Source: CAZDCD01 sp964503885 (GTDB taxonomy: Bacteria; Bacteroidota; Bacteroidia; Bacteroidales; UBA10428). From it: a stretch of DNA of 64,000 nt. A program made the translations under genes and the position numbers. Shown piece by piece: positions 53,509 through 62,421 of this stretch (the first letter of the stretch is position 1; each line of letters begins with the position of its first letter). The stretch spans positions 89,383 through 153,382 of the forward strand of contig CAZDCD010000009.1 in assembly GCA_964503885.1 (NCBI GenBank), written 5' to 3'. The notes beneath the pieces were generated by a model, which did not search any database, was not told the origin of the DNA, and saw nothing but the letters and a program-made list of their open reading frames with translations.

Positions 53509-53925
53509 ATGGGTGGTTTTTTCCATAGTGTGTTCCAGGTATTTTTTTTGATTGGGTATGTATTGCTATTCATTATTTCAATCATCATATTGCGCCCTTT
53601 CAGGGTGCACCGGAAAAGGAAAGCCTCAACCATTTCCCTGAAGATAAGTTATCTGTGTTACCTGGCTGTTTTTCTCTGTTTCACCTACCTGCTTTTATTC
53701 GGGAATAAAGAACTCAGTGAAAATGATGTACCCTACGACACGTTGTTTAATATCCATTTTTTACTTTTTCTCACCGCTACAGTTGTTCCAAATATTGGTA
53801 TAATGATCAGAAAGAGAATTAAAAAAAACAGGGTCGAATACAACATGATGTTTACCGTCATCAACTCGATGTATTTCTTGTACCTTCTATACCTTTGTAT
53901 TTCAAGAGAATGGGCTTTATTATAA
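53509..53925 (+). CDS. small membrane protein of unknown function
   Basis: A 138-residue protein with four predicted membrane spans (about 5-27, 47-65, 82-100 and 114-132) and basic loops between them (FRVHRKRKAS, IRKRIKKNR), which puts both loops on the cytoplasmic side. No family was recognised. It stands alone, 161 bases before the third CDF gene. The start at 53509 is the first ATG of the frame. Confidence 0.65.
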   Translation: MGGFFHSVFQVFFLIGYVLLFIISIIILRPFRVHRKRKASTISLKISYLCYLAVFLCFTYLLLFGNKELSENDVPYDTLFNIHFLLFLTATVVPNIGIMIRKRIKKNRVEYNMMFTVINSMYFLYLLYLCISREWALL

Positions 53926-54086
53926 ACAGTATTGCATGTTCAGGAAGGAGATGTTGCCGGGTTAATTGCACATTGCGCTAAACAAATCGGAACTCAGCAT
54001 TCTGTGAAAAAGAACCTGTTTCATGTTAACCGGTCAAACAAACGCTATAAATTTGAGAACGATACCTATAATCATGATGTATTGAA

Positions 54087-54962
54087 ATGAAGTCGAAAAA
54101 AAACACACGCCTGGGCTTTCTGGAGGGTATTTTATCGATCGTAGTAAATGTGATATTATTTGGTATTAAGTACTGGGCAGGGATCGTATCAGGTTCAGTG
54201 GCTCTGCTTGCCGATGCCTGGCATACGCTTTCCGATTCCCTGACATCAATTGTGGTTATTGTCGGAATAAGACTTTCTGTGAAAAAACCCGACAAAAAAC
54301 ACCCGTTCGGATACGGGAGATGGGAACAGATTGCCTCCATATTCATCGGTTTCATTCTTGGAGTTGTGGCTTCTGAATTTATTAAGGAAGCATACCAGCG
54401 TTTCAGGATTCACGAAACAGCCCATTATGGTATGATCGCAATTGTCGTTACCATTGTTTCGGTGGTTGTTAAAGAAGCACTGGCCCGCTTTGCATTTGGA
54501 ATATTCAAAAAAACAGCACTGGAATCAGTAAAAGCAGATGCATGGCATCACCGGAGCGATGCACTCTCATCGGTGGTTATTCTCGGAGGTATTTTTCTGA
54601 AAAAATATTTCTGGTGGATCGACAGTTTTCTGGCAGTTATTGTGTCTCTGCTGCTCTTTTATGCCGTTTTTAATATCATAAAAAGCAGCATTGCCAACCT
54701 GCTGGGTGAGGAACCTTCTGAGGAACTCATTCAGAAGGTAAGGGATATCGCTAGAAGGACTGCTTCCATGGAGCTAAACCTTCATCATTTTCATCTTCAC
54801 AATTATGGTTCTCACAAAGAACTGACTTTTCATATTCATGTACCCGATGACTACGAGATAAAAAAAGCACATCGCATTGCTTCAAGAATAGAGGCAATGA
54901 TATACAAGGAGCTGGATATTGAAGCCACCATCCATGCAGAACCAGTGGAAAAGATCCACTGA
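54087..54962 (+). CDS. cation diffusion facilitator transporter (HxxxD/HxxxD type)
   Basis: A 291-residue CDF protein with six spans. TM2 has DAWHTLSD and TM5 DAWHHRSD, so both halves of the metal site carry HxxxD, the Zn/Cd-type signature. The C-terminal cytoplasmic domain (LHHFHLHNYGSHKELTFHIHVPDD, HAEPVEKIH) is rich in histidine. It is the third CDF of the window and stands apart from other metal genes. Confidence 0.9.
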   Translation: MKSKKNTRLGFLEGILSIVVNVILFGIKYWAGIVSGSVALLADAWHTLSDSLTSIVVIVGIRLSVKKPDKKHPFGYGRWEQIASIFIGFILGVVASEFIKEAYQRFRIHETAHYGMIAIVVTIVSVVVKEALARFAFGIFKKTALESVKADAWHHRSDALSSVVILGGIFLKKYFWWIDSFLAVIVSLLLFYAVFNIIKSSIANLLGEEPSEELIQKVRDIARRTASMELNLHHFHLHNYGSHKELTFHIHVPDDYEIKKAHRIASRIEAMIYKELDIEATIHAEPVEKIH

Positions 54963-55143
54963 CATGCCCGGGCCGTGGAATGCTTTTGCTGTGCATTGCA
55001 TGTAAAGAACTCCGGTTTTTTTATAATGGAATAAATTGTATTCACTAAATTCTGTCGTACTTTTGTAAAGGTTCTTAAAATATAGTCCGGTAAGCCGGTA
55101 TTCGTTACCGTGCCCGCTGTTTTTCTATTTAAACCCCATACCT

Positions 55144-56391
55144 ATGAAAAATCGCACAAACAAATGGATTACTCTGTATGGCAAGCTGTCCGGATTGGCC
55201 TTTCGGGTTTTCATTGGTCTGGTTCTTTTAACCTCCTGCGAAAAGGAAAAGCAAAACCAGGACACCTATCTTGTCGATTCACATAAAGTAAGGGCATATT
55301 CGTCGACACAGTCGAAAGCATTACTGAGCACGCTTGCAGCTGAATATCCCGAAATTACACCCCTCGTTGACAATACCCTTTATAATGCAGATGTTTATAT
55401 TCTTACATACAAAACTCATTTTAAGGGAGATGAAATCATAGCGTCTGGAGTTGTTTGTATACCGGATGTCCTTGCACAGTTTCCGGTATTGAGTTTTCAG
55501 AATGGCACGAACACCCTTCATGCCAATGCACCCAGTGTAAACCTGTTAAGCCCCTTGTATTCAGTGCTGGAAAGTATGGCAGGTAACGGGTATATCCTTG
55601 TCATTGCCGATTACCTCGGGTTTGGCGCATCCGATCAGATTCTGCATCCATATTATCACCGCGAATCCACAAATGCATCGGTGATTGATTTGCTGAATGC
55701 CACCGATGAATTTATCAGCAGCCAGACAAAAGCATCGGAGAATGGGCAATTATTCCTGATGGGCTATTCACAGGGAGGTTGGTCCACCCTGTCGGTGCTC
55801 GATGAGCTGGAACATGATCCCATCCAGCCATATAATATTGTGGCAGCTTCCTGCGGCGCTGGGGCATATGATGTGCTGGAAGTGGCAAAATACATCACAC
55901 AGCTCGATACCTATCCCGCACCTTTATATCTTCCTTATTTTATCGAATCGCATATCCGGAACGCCCTTCTTGATGAGCAACTGACCAACTGTTTCAGAGA
56001 GCCCTATACAACCCTTATTCCCGGTCTTTTTAACGGCTTGTATGGCAATTCAGAGGTAAACAGCCAGCTTACCACCAATATGGATCTGCTGCTTACCGAT
56101 GATCTCAGAAATGATCTCGCTGAAGGGCCGGCATTTGGATCTTTACGGACTGATCTCGTTGAAAACAGTGTTGTTGCTTGGAATTCCGCAGTTAAAATAA
56201 CCTTCACATATGGAACTTCCGATGATAATGTTCCTCCTTTCGAATCACAGCACATGTACAGCAACTTTATCGACCTCGGAGTATCGCCTGAACAGATTAC
56301 CCTGGTTGCCCTGGATACGCTGAATCATGATACAGCTTTGCTGCCATGGGGTATACAAACCATTATGTGGTTTAACGGGCTGAAAGAATAG
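55144..56391 (+). CDS. lipoprotein alpha/beta hydrolase
   Basis: A 415-residue predicted lipoprotein (signal ending LLTSC, lipidated Cys32) with an alpha/beta hydrolase fold. The nucleophile elbow GYSQG puts the catalytic Ser at residue 209; VIADYLGFGASDQILHPY is the strand and loop before it, and the later TYGTSDDNVPPF and LNHDTALLPWG hold likely acid and histidine residues. The arrangement resembles secretory lipase and prolyl-oligopeptidase-like esterases of the Bacteroidota. The substrate is unknown. It converges on the D-amino acid aminotransferase gene with a two-base gap. Confidence 0.84.
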   Translation: MKNRTNKWITLYGKLSGLAFRVFIGLVLLTSCEKEKQNQDTYLVDSHKVRAYSSTQSKALLSTLAAEYPEITPLVDNTLYNADVYILTYKTHFKGDEIIASGVVCIPDVLAQFPVLSFQNGTNTLHANAPSVNLLSPLYSVLESMAGNGYILVIADYLGFGASDQILHPYYHRESTNASVIDLLNATDEFISSQTKASENGQLFLMGYSQGGWSTLSVLDELEHDPIQPYNIVAASCGAGAYDVLEVAKYITQLDTYPAPLYLPYFIESHIRNALLDEQLTNCFREPYTTLIPGLFNGLYGNSEVNSQLTTNMDLLLTDDLRNDLAEGPAFGSLRTDLVENSVVAWNSAVKITFTYGTSDDNVPPFESQHMYSNFIDLGVSPEQITLVALDTLNHDTALLPWGIQTIMWFNGLKE

Positions 56392-56393
56392 AT

Positions 56394-57272
56394 CTACCTG
56401 TATGATTTCCACCAGTTGTCATGAGCAAGTTCGAGGTACGTCATCTCAAACAGGTGCTGCTGAATGAGCCTGGTCAGAGGACCCGGCCTGCCGGTGCTGA
56501 ACGGAGTATCATTAACCGAAATTACAGGTGTGATTTCATTCCCTGTCCCCGCCAGAAACAATTCATCAAGGCCAGCCAGTTCTGATTCGGCAATCGGTTC
56601 TTCAACAAAACCAATGCGGTGCTTTATGCAGATATCTTTCACTGCTCCCTTGGTAATGCCAGGTAAGATAAGGGCAGAATCGGGATGAGTGACTACCTTG
56701 CCGTTTATAACCCCCAGCACATTTGAGCGTGTGGCCTCAGTGATCTTTCCTTCACGGAACAGGATGCACTCCTGTGCCCCGAGTTTGGCTGCCTCCTGCA
56801 TGAGCAGCACATTTGGCAACAAAGCAATGGATTTTATATTGCACTTCAGCCACCGGATGTCAGGTCTGGTTATGGTGCTGATTCCATGGATGAGATTTTC
56901 TTTCCTGGGTTCAAACAGAAATGAGTTGATGCAGACGGTCGGGGTAATCTTTTCCGGAAAGGCATGGGAGCGTGGACAGCTTCCCCTGGTAATCTGGATA
57001 TATACCCCCGAATACCGGTCAGTCAGAGAATTCCTATGAATAAGATCCTGGCAAATATGCCGTAATGTATCGGTTTGAGTGAAATTGATGCTCAGGCTGC
57101 CGAGACTGTTTTGTAAACGGGTAAGGTGTTCCGGAAACCTGAAGGGGATGCCTTTATAATATTTAATTACTTCATATACCCCGTCGGCAAACTGAAATCC
57201 CCTGTCGTTATATGCTATGACCGCTTCATGATCGGGTACGAACTTACCGTTCAAATAAATCCATTCAGCCAT
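56394..57272 (-). CDS. dat: class IV aminotransferase, D-amino acid aminotransferase-like
   Basis: A 292-residue PLP enzyme of fold type IV. It matches Bacillus D-amino acid aminotransferase over its length: DRGFQFADGVYEVIKYY, the substrate carboxylate trap TRGSCPRSHAFPEK (R101 and H103), the PLP lysine K147 in LKCNIKSIALLP, the PLP phosphate region GKITEATRSNVLGV and GTGNEITPV. The RxxH pair separates D-amino acid from branched-chain aminotransferases. It would make D-Ala or D-Glu for cell wall synthesis, or degrade D-amino acids. Confidence 0.85.
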   Translation of the reverse strand: MAEWIYLNGKFVPDHEAVIAYNDRGFQFADGVYEVIKYYKGIPFRFPEHLTRLQNSLGSLSINFTQTDTLRHICQDLIHRNSLTDRYSGVYIQITRGSCPRSHAFPEKITPTVCINSFLFEPRKENLIHGISTITRPDIRWLKCNIKSIALLPNVLLMQEAAKLGAQECILFREGKITEATRSNVLGVINGKVVTHPDSALILPGITKGAVKDICIKHRIGFVEEPIAESELAGLDELFLAGTGNEITPVISVNDTPFSTGRPGPLTRLIQQHLFEMTYLELAHDNWWKSYR

Positions 57273-57382
57273 GAGATCAGCATATAAATAATTAACTGCT
57301 GAAATTACAAATAAATTTCCCCTTTTGAAATGCGGGATTAAGTATTTCCCGTACTTTTATTTCCTTAAGAAATTCTGAAATT

Positions 57383-57643
57383 ATGCAATTAACCGATTTG
57401 TCCAATATCGGTCCTGAGCTGTCGAAGAAACTGGCACAGGCGGGAATACCAACTCCTGCCCGGTTAAAAAATGCTGGAAGCTGGGACGCATTTATTAAAC
57501 TGCATACAATTGACAGCAGTGCATGCCTGAATATGCTTTATGCCCTTGAAGGTGCCATAAGCGGGATCATGTGGCACAGCCTGGACAGAAATACCAAATC
57601 TGAATTAAAAGAATTCTACAAAAGCATCTGCCGGGATCTATGA
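57383..57643 (+). CDS. TfoX C-terminal domain protein
   Basis: An 86-residue protein that is essentially the TfoX/Sxy C-terminal domain alone: LTDLSNIGPELSKKLAQAGIPTPARLKNAGSWDAF, then MLYALEGAISGIMWHSLDRNTKSELKEF. The domain is helix-hairpin-helix-like. In gamma-proteobacteria TfoX controls competence, but stand-alone domains in Bacteroidota have no known role. The gene is divergent from the aminotransferase. Confidence 0.88.
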   Translation: MQLTDLSNIGPELSKKLAQAGIPTPARLKNAGSWDAFIKLHTIDSSACLNMLYALEGAISGIMWHSLDRNTKSELKEFYKSICRDL

Positions 57644-57648
57644 TCTGT

Positions 57649-58134
57649 TTAACTGCTGATACTTTTTTTATCCTCCGGAGTAAGACTTAGTTCGAGACTA
57701 ATCTTGTATGTTCCGGGTCTGTTTATGATCAGGTAAAAAATCAACAGCACCAACGGTATCAGCAGGTAGATATCACCAACCAGCAATAATATTACTGTAT
57801 TTGCAATACACAGAAATTCAATGATGCCTGCTTTTATAATGAATGAATTCCGGTAAATGATCATCTTTTTTTCAACAGACTGGCCTGTTTCAATTTTGCT
57901 GATGTTGTTTCTGTGCAAAAAGAATGCAGCCGGAATCAGCACAACTATCATTAGGGCAAAAACAAGTTTCATGATCCGGCTTATGTTCATACCTGATGAT
58001 AACAATCCTCCGTCGTTTTTAATCACAGTGAAAACAACCACGCCGGAAAAGAGAATCACACCGAGCAGGTAAGCCGTAAATACCAGATTCAATTGCCTGA
58101 AACACTCTTTTGCTGATGGATTTGTTATGTTCAT
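57649..58134 (-). CDS. membrane protein of unknown function
   Basis: A 161-residue protein with four predicted membrane spans: an N-terminal pair (VFTAYLLGVILFSGVVVFTVI, and IMKLVFALMIVVLIPAAFFL) and a C-terminal pair (IIEFLCIANTVILLLVGD, IYLLIPLVLLIFYLII). The ATG at 58134 (MNITNPSAKECFRQLN) is preferred to the first in-frame ATG at 58179 because it gives a compact soluble N terminus before the first span. No family was recognised. It converges on the TfoX_C gene. Confidence 0.65.
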   Translation of the reverse strand: MNITNPSAKECFRQLNLVFTAYLLGVILFSGVVVFTVIKNDGGLLSSGMNISRIMKLVFALMIVVLIPAAFFLHRNNISKIETGQSVEKKMIIYRNSFIIKAGIIEFLCIANTVILLLVGDIYLLIPLVLLIFYLIINRPGTYKISLELSLTPEDKKSISS

Positions 58135-58260
58135 TGTGTTGTCAATAATGTACAGAAAAATCTTGCACACAGGATTCATAGCAAGTTCCCGGTCCTACTG
58201 GGGTATCATTGAACACAACTTGATCGGAGGCCTGCCCATGCAGGGGAATGGTAATAACCA

Positions 58261-58560
58261 TTATTCCTCTTCGTCTTCTTCAACTTCATCGGCTATTTCA
58301 AGATTTTCAAAATTATCAAATCCACCAAAAGTCGATGCGGAATCAAAATCATCATCTTCTTCGGTCACACTATTTTTGGGCATTTTTATTAAATAATACG
58401 TATCCTCGGTTTCCAAAGGAAGCCCGAACTCAATCTCACCACTGGTATTTGTAAAAGAGATCAGGTTATCGTCAAAACCATCGGGATATTTCTCTTTTAC
58501 CTTTTTCATAAGGTCTTCAGGCAGCTGTTCAAATCGTTTTATTATTCTTTTCTTTCCCAC
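58261..58560 (-). CDS. small acidic conserved protein
   Basis: A 99-residue protein with a basic N terminus (MGKKRIIKRFEQLPEDLMKKVKEKYPDGFDDN), a small beta-rich core and a strongly acidic tail of about 35 residues ending EVEEDEEE. I recognise the layout as a conserved hypothetical of Bacteroidota, but no function is known. The acidic tail may bind nucleic-acid-binding partners or metals. A 263-base AT-rich region lies upstream. Confidence 0.75.
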   Translation of the reverse strand: MGKKRIIKRFEQLPEDLMKKVKEKYPDGFDDNLISFTNTSGEIEFGLPLETEDTYYLIKMPKNSVTEEDDDFDSASTFGGFDNFENLEIADEVEEDEEE

Positions 58561-58823
58561 CGCGTTTCAGAAAAATTATTCTATATCGTATCTGTGAAAT
58601 TTCATCCCTTTTTTAACCGTCAGACAAGCTTTAATCCCAAATTTTGGGCTAAATGTATGCAAAAAATTATTTCAATAAACATCCTTAGGAAAAGTTTTTT
58701 TAAAAAAATAATATGTTTTTTATAAGCTCCTCTGAAAGAATGAAATCATAGATTTCAGGCTTGTTTAATAAAAATAATGTACAAATTCGGGTTTACTGAA
58801 AATATCCATTTAATTATCATTAA

Positions 58824-59987
58824 TTAATTTATTAGTAGCACTTTAAATGTTTCGGTAAAATCAGTGCCCGCAAGTTTTATAATATATAACCCTGAAGGCA
58901 GTGAAGAGCTGTCCCAGAAAAGGATTTGTTCTCCAGTCAGGGTGCAGATTCCGGTTTTTTTAACCAAAACCACACCGTTAATGGAATAGATGCATAACGA
59001 ATAATAGCCCGGATTATTTACGGTGAACAATAGTTCAATGCTGCCGGTCATCTGTTTTTGTATCAATCTGACCGGTTTGTATGATTTCGGATCATCAGCA
59101 GAAGAATTAAGAAAGTCCTGTTTTTTGATCACATACCTATCGATAAGGCTGTCATTCACTGCATAGAACATGAAAACAAGACTGTCTTTATAAGCTTCAA
59201 CAATCTGTGCGCCGTTTAACCCGGAATAACGGACCTGGCTGTTCACAAGCGGTTCATTAAATGAACGTGGAGGCATGCCACCGGAACCATTAACAAAATA
59301 CGGAATGCCATTAACCATAAGCCGTTCATAGCTATGATCATGGCCTGAGATCACCGCATCTGCACCCCAAACATCGAATGGCCATTGCATATATGCTGTA
59401 TTTCCATGGTATCCCGAAGAATATGGACAATGATGAAAATATACAATCTTCCAATTCGAAACCGACGAATCAAGGTTTTTTTTCAGCCATTTTGCCTGAA
59501 ACGATGTTACAGTGTTTCCGTCGGATTCCGAGGTCGTGCTGTTTATCACAAAAAACTGGACATAACCCCGGGTAAACTTATAATACCTTTCATTGCCGGG
59601 AAGGGTAAAATAATCGAGGTAGGCCTGCAGGTTACCGTAATCTGCATCGTGATTTCCCAGCGACGGGTAAAAACGGTTATACGTGATTGGTCCCTGTTCA
59701 TATACTCCGTAATAAGGATAAATAAAAGCACTGTAGAACTGGCCGACATTTTTATCTATAGTAGCAGCAGCCCCCGAAGGATAATTATTATCACCTGTCG
59801 TAATAATAAATTCCGGCGAAAACGATCTAACCATCTGCGCTACCTTGTAAGCATTGCTGTCACCCACTCCGTAGTCACCAATAACCGCAAACTTTTGGGC
59901 AATACCCGACCAGCAGAAAAGTCCGTTGTATCCCAAGAGTAAAAAAAGCGCAATTGATCTTGTTTGCAGATTCTCCGGTAATTTCAT
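58824..59987 (-). CDS. secreted metallophosphoesterase with T9SS type A sorting domain
   Basis: A 387-residue exported calcineurin-like phosphoesterase. A signal peptide ends near GIAQ. The metal-site motifs run in order: IGDYGVGD, TTGDNNYPSG, LGNHDADYG, VYFHHCPYSS and ISGHDHSYERL (about 30-205). The last 80 residues (VNNPGYYSLCIYSINGVVLVKK, LFWDSSSLPSGLYIIKL, TFKVLLIN) form a Por-type T9SS sorting domain, so the enzyme is expected at the cell surface or outside. It resembles purple acid phosphatases in its core; the substrate is unknown. Confidence 0.9.
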   Translation of the reverse strand: MKLPENLQTRSIALFLLLGYNGLFCWSGIAQKFAVIGDYGVGDSNAYKVAQMVRSFSPEFIITTGDNNYPSGAAATIDKNVGQFYSAFIYPYYGVYEQGPITYNRFYPSLGNHDADYGNLQAYLDYFTLPGNERYYKFTRGYVQFFVINSTTSESDGNTVTSFQAKWLKKNLDSSVSNWKIVYFHHCPYSSGYHGNTAYMQWPFDVWGADAVISGHDHSYERLMVNGIPYFVNGSGGMPPRSFNEPLVNSQVRYSGLNGAQIVEAYKDSLVFMFYAVNDSLIDRYVIKKQDFLNSSADDPKSYKPVRLIQKQMTGSIELLFTVNNPGYYSLCIYSINGVVLVKKTGICTLTGEQILFWDSSSLPSGLYIIKLAGTDFTETFKVLLIN

Positions 59988-60182
59988 GATGGATAAATCA
60001 AGGATATACTATATCTAATGTACGAATAAATTATCTCTCGGTTATTTACAATTCAAAAAAACATGAAGTTTTCCGGCTATCAGTCCTATCGAAGTTTTCA
60101 CAAATCAACCGGTATATAATGAACACATTCAGTACTGAAAATGTTACACATAATTAACAAGTTTATCTTAAAAATCAATCCG

Positions 60183-61481
60183 ATGAAACCTATCCATTCA
60201 ATCAGAGACGCAGTAAAAATTGGTATTGTGCTGTTCTTTGCAGTATCATGTACCGGTAAATCACCACACACAGAAAATATACTTACAACCGATGAAGACA
60301 ACGGAGGGATAACACTGCCCGATGGTTTCAAAGCGCTGGTGACGGCAGACAATCTTGGCAGGGGAAGACACCTTGCAGTAAACAGCAACGGAGATATCTA
60401 CCTTTCACTGGAGAGACCTGAACACAACGGTGGTATTGTAGCCTTAAGAGATACTTCGGGCGATGGCCGTGCAGATATCATCGACTATTTCGGGGAATTC
60501 ACTGGCACCGGGATAAAGATTCACAAAGGCTATCTTTACTTCGGTTCGGATACCGCCGTTGTCAGGTATAAATTAAGGCAGGATGAATTGCTTCCTGAAA
60601 ACCGGTATGAATTGATTGCCTACGGATTTATTAAAGCGCACCAGCATGAGGCAAAGCCGTTTACATTCGATGAAAACGGAAATCTTTATGTAAATGTGGG
60701 TGCACCCTCAAATGCATGCCAGGACCCTGACCGCACACCTGGTGTGCCCGGATTGGATCCATGTCCGATTCTTGAATATGCAGGAGGTATCTGGCGTTTT
60801 AAGGATGATGTCCCGAACCAGGAGCAGAAAACCCAGGGATTCAGGTACGTCAAAGGTTTAAGAAATTGCGTTGCGCTCGACTGGAACCATAGCGACAATC
60901 ATCTTTATGTGGTTCAGCACGGGAGGGATCAGTTGTCGCAATTTTTTCCCGATATATATACCGAAGACCAGGGAGTGAATTTGCCTGCTGAAGCTTTTTA
61001 TAAGTTAGAAGAAGGCGATGACTGCGGCTGGCCGTATTGTTATTATGACCAGCAGGCCGGCACTACCGTGCTCGCCCCTGAATATGGCGGTGATGGTAAG
61101 ATAACCGGCAGGTGTAACGGTAAAAAAGATCCGTTGATAGGTTTCCCTGCCCATACAGCACCCAATGATCTTCTTTTTTATACGGGTAATATGTTTCCGG
61201 AGAAGTATAAGAACGGAGCATTTATAGCATTTCACGGATCATGGAACCGTGCCCCGCAGGAGCAGGCAGGCTTCTATGTTGTCTTTGTTCCTTTTGTGAA
61301 CAATGCCCCTACCGGTGCATGGGAAATCTTTGCCGACGGATTTGCGGGCGTCAAGCCGGTAATGAGCCCTGGGGATGCTATTTACAGACCCTGCGGTCTG
61401 GCCCAGGGGCCCGACGGATCGCTTTATATCGCCGATTCGGAGAAAGGCCGGATATGGCGTGTATTTTATCAGGCACCATGA
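60183..61481 (+). CDS. lipoprotein PQQ-dependent sugar dehydrogenase-like protein (L-sorbosone dehydrogenase type)
   Basis: A 432-residue predicted lipoprotein (signal ending FAVSC) with a six-bladed beta-propeller of the soluble glucose/sorbosone dehydrogenase type. Landmarks are LPDGFKALVTADNLGRGRHLAVNSNGDIYLS, NLYVNVGAPSNACQ, GLRNCVALDW, CGWPYCYYD and FHGSWNR, with DGSLYIADSEKGRIWRV at the end. The ATG at 60183 is chosen since it gives the lipoprotein signal; an in-frame ATG 14 codons earlier is less suitable. A cytochrome c gene follows after 19 bases and is a natural electron acceptor. Confidence 0.87.
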   Translation: MKPIHSIRDAVKIGIVLFFAVSCTGKSPHTENILTTDEDNGGITLPDGFKALVTADNLGRGRHLAVNSNGDIYLSLERPEHNGGIVALRDTSGDGRADIIDYFGEFTGTGIKIHKGYLYFGSDTAVVRYKLRQDELLPENRYELIAYGFIKAHQHEAKPFTFDENGNLYVNVGAPSNACQDPDRTPGVPGLDPCPILEYAGGIWRFKDDVPNQEQKTQGFRYVKGLRNCVALDWNHSDNHLYVVQHGRDQLSQFFPDIYTEDQGVNLPAEAFYKLEEGDDCGWPYCYYDQQAGTTVLAPEYGGDGKITGRCNGKKDPLIGFPAHTAPNDLLFYTGNMFPEKYKNGAFIAFHGSWNRAPQEQAGFYVVFVPFVNNAPTGAWEIFADGFAGVKPVMSPGDAIYRPCGLAQGPDGSLYIADSEKGRIWRVFYQAP

Positions 61482-61500
61482 TCTCAAAACACTGTATTTT

Positions 61501-61923
61501 ATGAGAATACTCCTGTTCCTGTCAACGATCGGGCTGATCCTTATTTCATGCAAAAACGCTCCAAAAGAGCAAAAAACACCGGCAGTTGCTGATGAACCAG
61601 GGAAAATGGTTTATAACCGCTATTGTTACTCGTGCCATCAAACCGACGGATCGGGAGTTCCCGGATTATATCCGCCGATCAGGAATTCAGATTTTGTTGT
61701 TTCAGAGAAAGAAAAACTAATACGGATTATGCTGGTGGGATTGAAAGGTGAAGTGGAGGTTAAGGGTGAGGTATACGACAATGAGATGCCCGCCCACAAC
61801 TACCTTTCCGATAAAGAAATTGCAGATGTACTCACGTATATCCGATCGAACCTGGGAAATAATGCACCTGAAATCACGCCCGAAAAAGTGAGGTCACTGA
61901 GGGCATCACTTCAACAGCAATAA
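61501..61923 (+). CDS. cytochrome c lipoprotein
   Basis: A 140-residue lipoprotein (signal ending LILISC, Cys17) with one class I haem c site CYSCH at 42-46 and the sixth-ligand Met in NEMPAHNYLSDKEIADVLTYI. It lies just downstream of the sugar dehydrogenase and probably carries its electrons towards the respiratory chain. The ATG at 61501 is preferred because it begins the signal peptide; the frame stays open upstream inside the dehydrogenase gene. Confidence 0.9.
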   Translation: MRILLFLSTIGLILISCKNAPKEQKTPAVADEPGKMVYNRYCYSCHQTDGSGVPGLYPPIRNSDFVVSEKEKLIRIMLVGLKGEVEVKGEVYDNEMPAHNYLSDKEIADVLTYIRSNLGNNAPEITPEKVRSLRASLQQQ

Positions 61924-61981
61924 TTATCCGGCCCGTTATCAGGCTCCTCAGGCAGGAGTGAGCTTTTATTACCGCGATTAT

Positions 61982-62245
61982 TCACCGGCTTTTGCATGAA
62001 TTCCCTGGAGCCGGCCAATACTCCAGATGACTTCTGAAAGCCTTATCCACAACAGGAGTGGTCAGAAACGGTGGCAATCCCAGTTTACTGACGGCAATCC
62101 TGTAAAATTCCAGGGGCTCTTTTTCAGTTCCGGTGTATGTTTCTTTCACCACCGCATCAATGTTCACCATCTACGCCTCACCCTCCTGTATCAATGCTTC
62201 AATTTCCTGTTTTCCGGTAAGAGGCGGGGTCCAGGATGTCAGCAT
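61982..62245 (-). pseudogene. unrecognised reading frame interrupted by a stop
   Basis: On the minus strand an ATG at 62245 opens 24 codons (MLTSWTPPLTGKQEIEALIQ), closed by a TAG at 62171-62173. The same frame then continues with an ATG for 62 codons (MVNIDAVVKETYTGTEKEP) to 61982. Codon content and amino acid make-up look protein-like, so it may be one gene of about 86 codons with an internal stop, or the second part alone. No family was recognised. Confidence 0.3.
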
Positions 62246-62321
62246 AATGTTCACGGTCAAGTTCTGCTGTCAGATCAGTGAAATCGCTGTCTGCATTGTC
62301 TGTTCGAATTGTTGTGATCAT
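62199..62321 (-). pseudogene. possible N-terminal remnant of a GNAT acetyltransferase
   Basis: The minus-strand frame from an ATG at 62321 encodes 40 residues. MITTIRTDNADSDFTDLTAE resembles the first strand and helix of GNAT acetyltransferases, but the acetyl-CoA-binding part is absent. After about 25 residues the similarity ends and another frame takes over. The match is short, so the call is tentative. Confidence 0.28.
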
Positions 62322-62421
62322 GCTTTGTAAAGAATTTTACAGTCTGATGCTCCATATTTTGTGAGGTCTTCCGGAGGATTCATGAAACAAACCGTTCTGC
62401 AAAATTCGGGATTTATTTCAA

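Larger units (their letters stand above)
61924..62421. other. intergenic region with gene debris
   Basis: About 500 bases without an intact gene. A weak hairpin (CTCCT, loop CAGGC, AGGAG at 61944-61958) before a T-rich stretch may terminate the cytochrome transcript. The rest holds minus-strand fragments described separately (61982-62245 and 62199-62321), which suggest decay of one or two small genes. Confidence 0.45.

Noticed and set aside
59385..59942. 185-codon plus-strand frame inside the metallophosphoesterase gene
   Set aside because: It is antisense to conserved metal-site motifs and looks like noise.
62027..62281. 84-codon plus-strand frame in the debris region
   Set aside because: The minus-strand frames there look more protein-like; the plus-strand translation is rich in Cys, Ser and His without any pattern.
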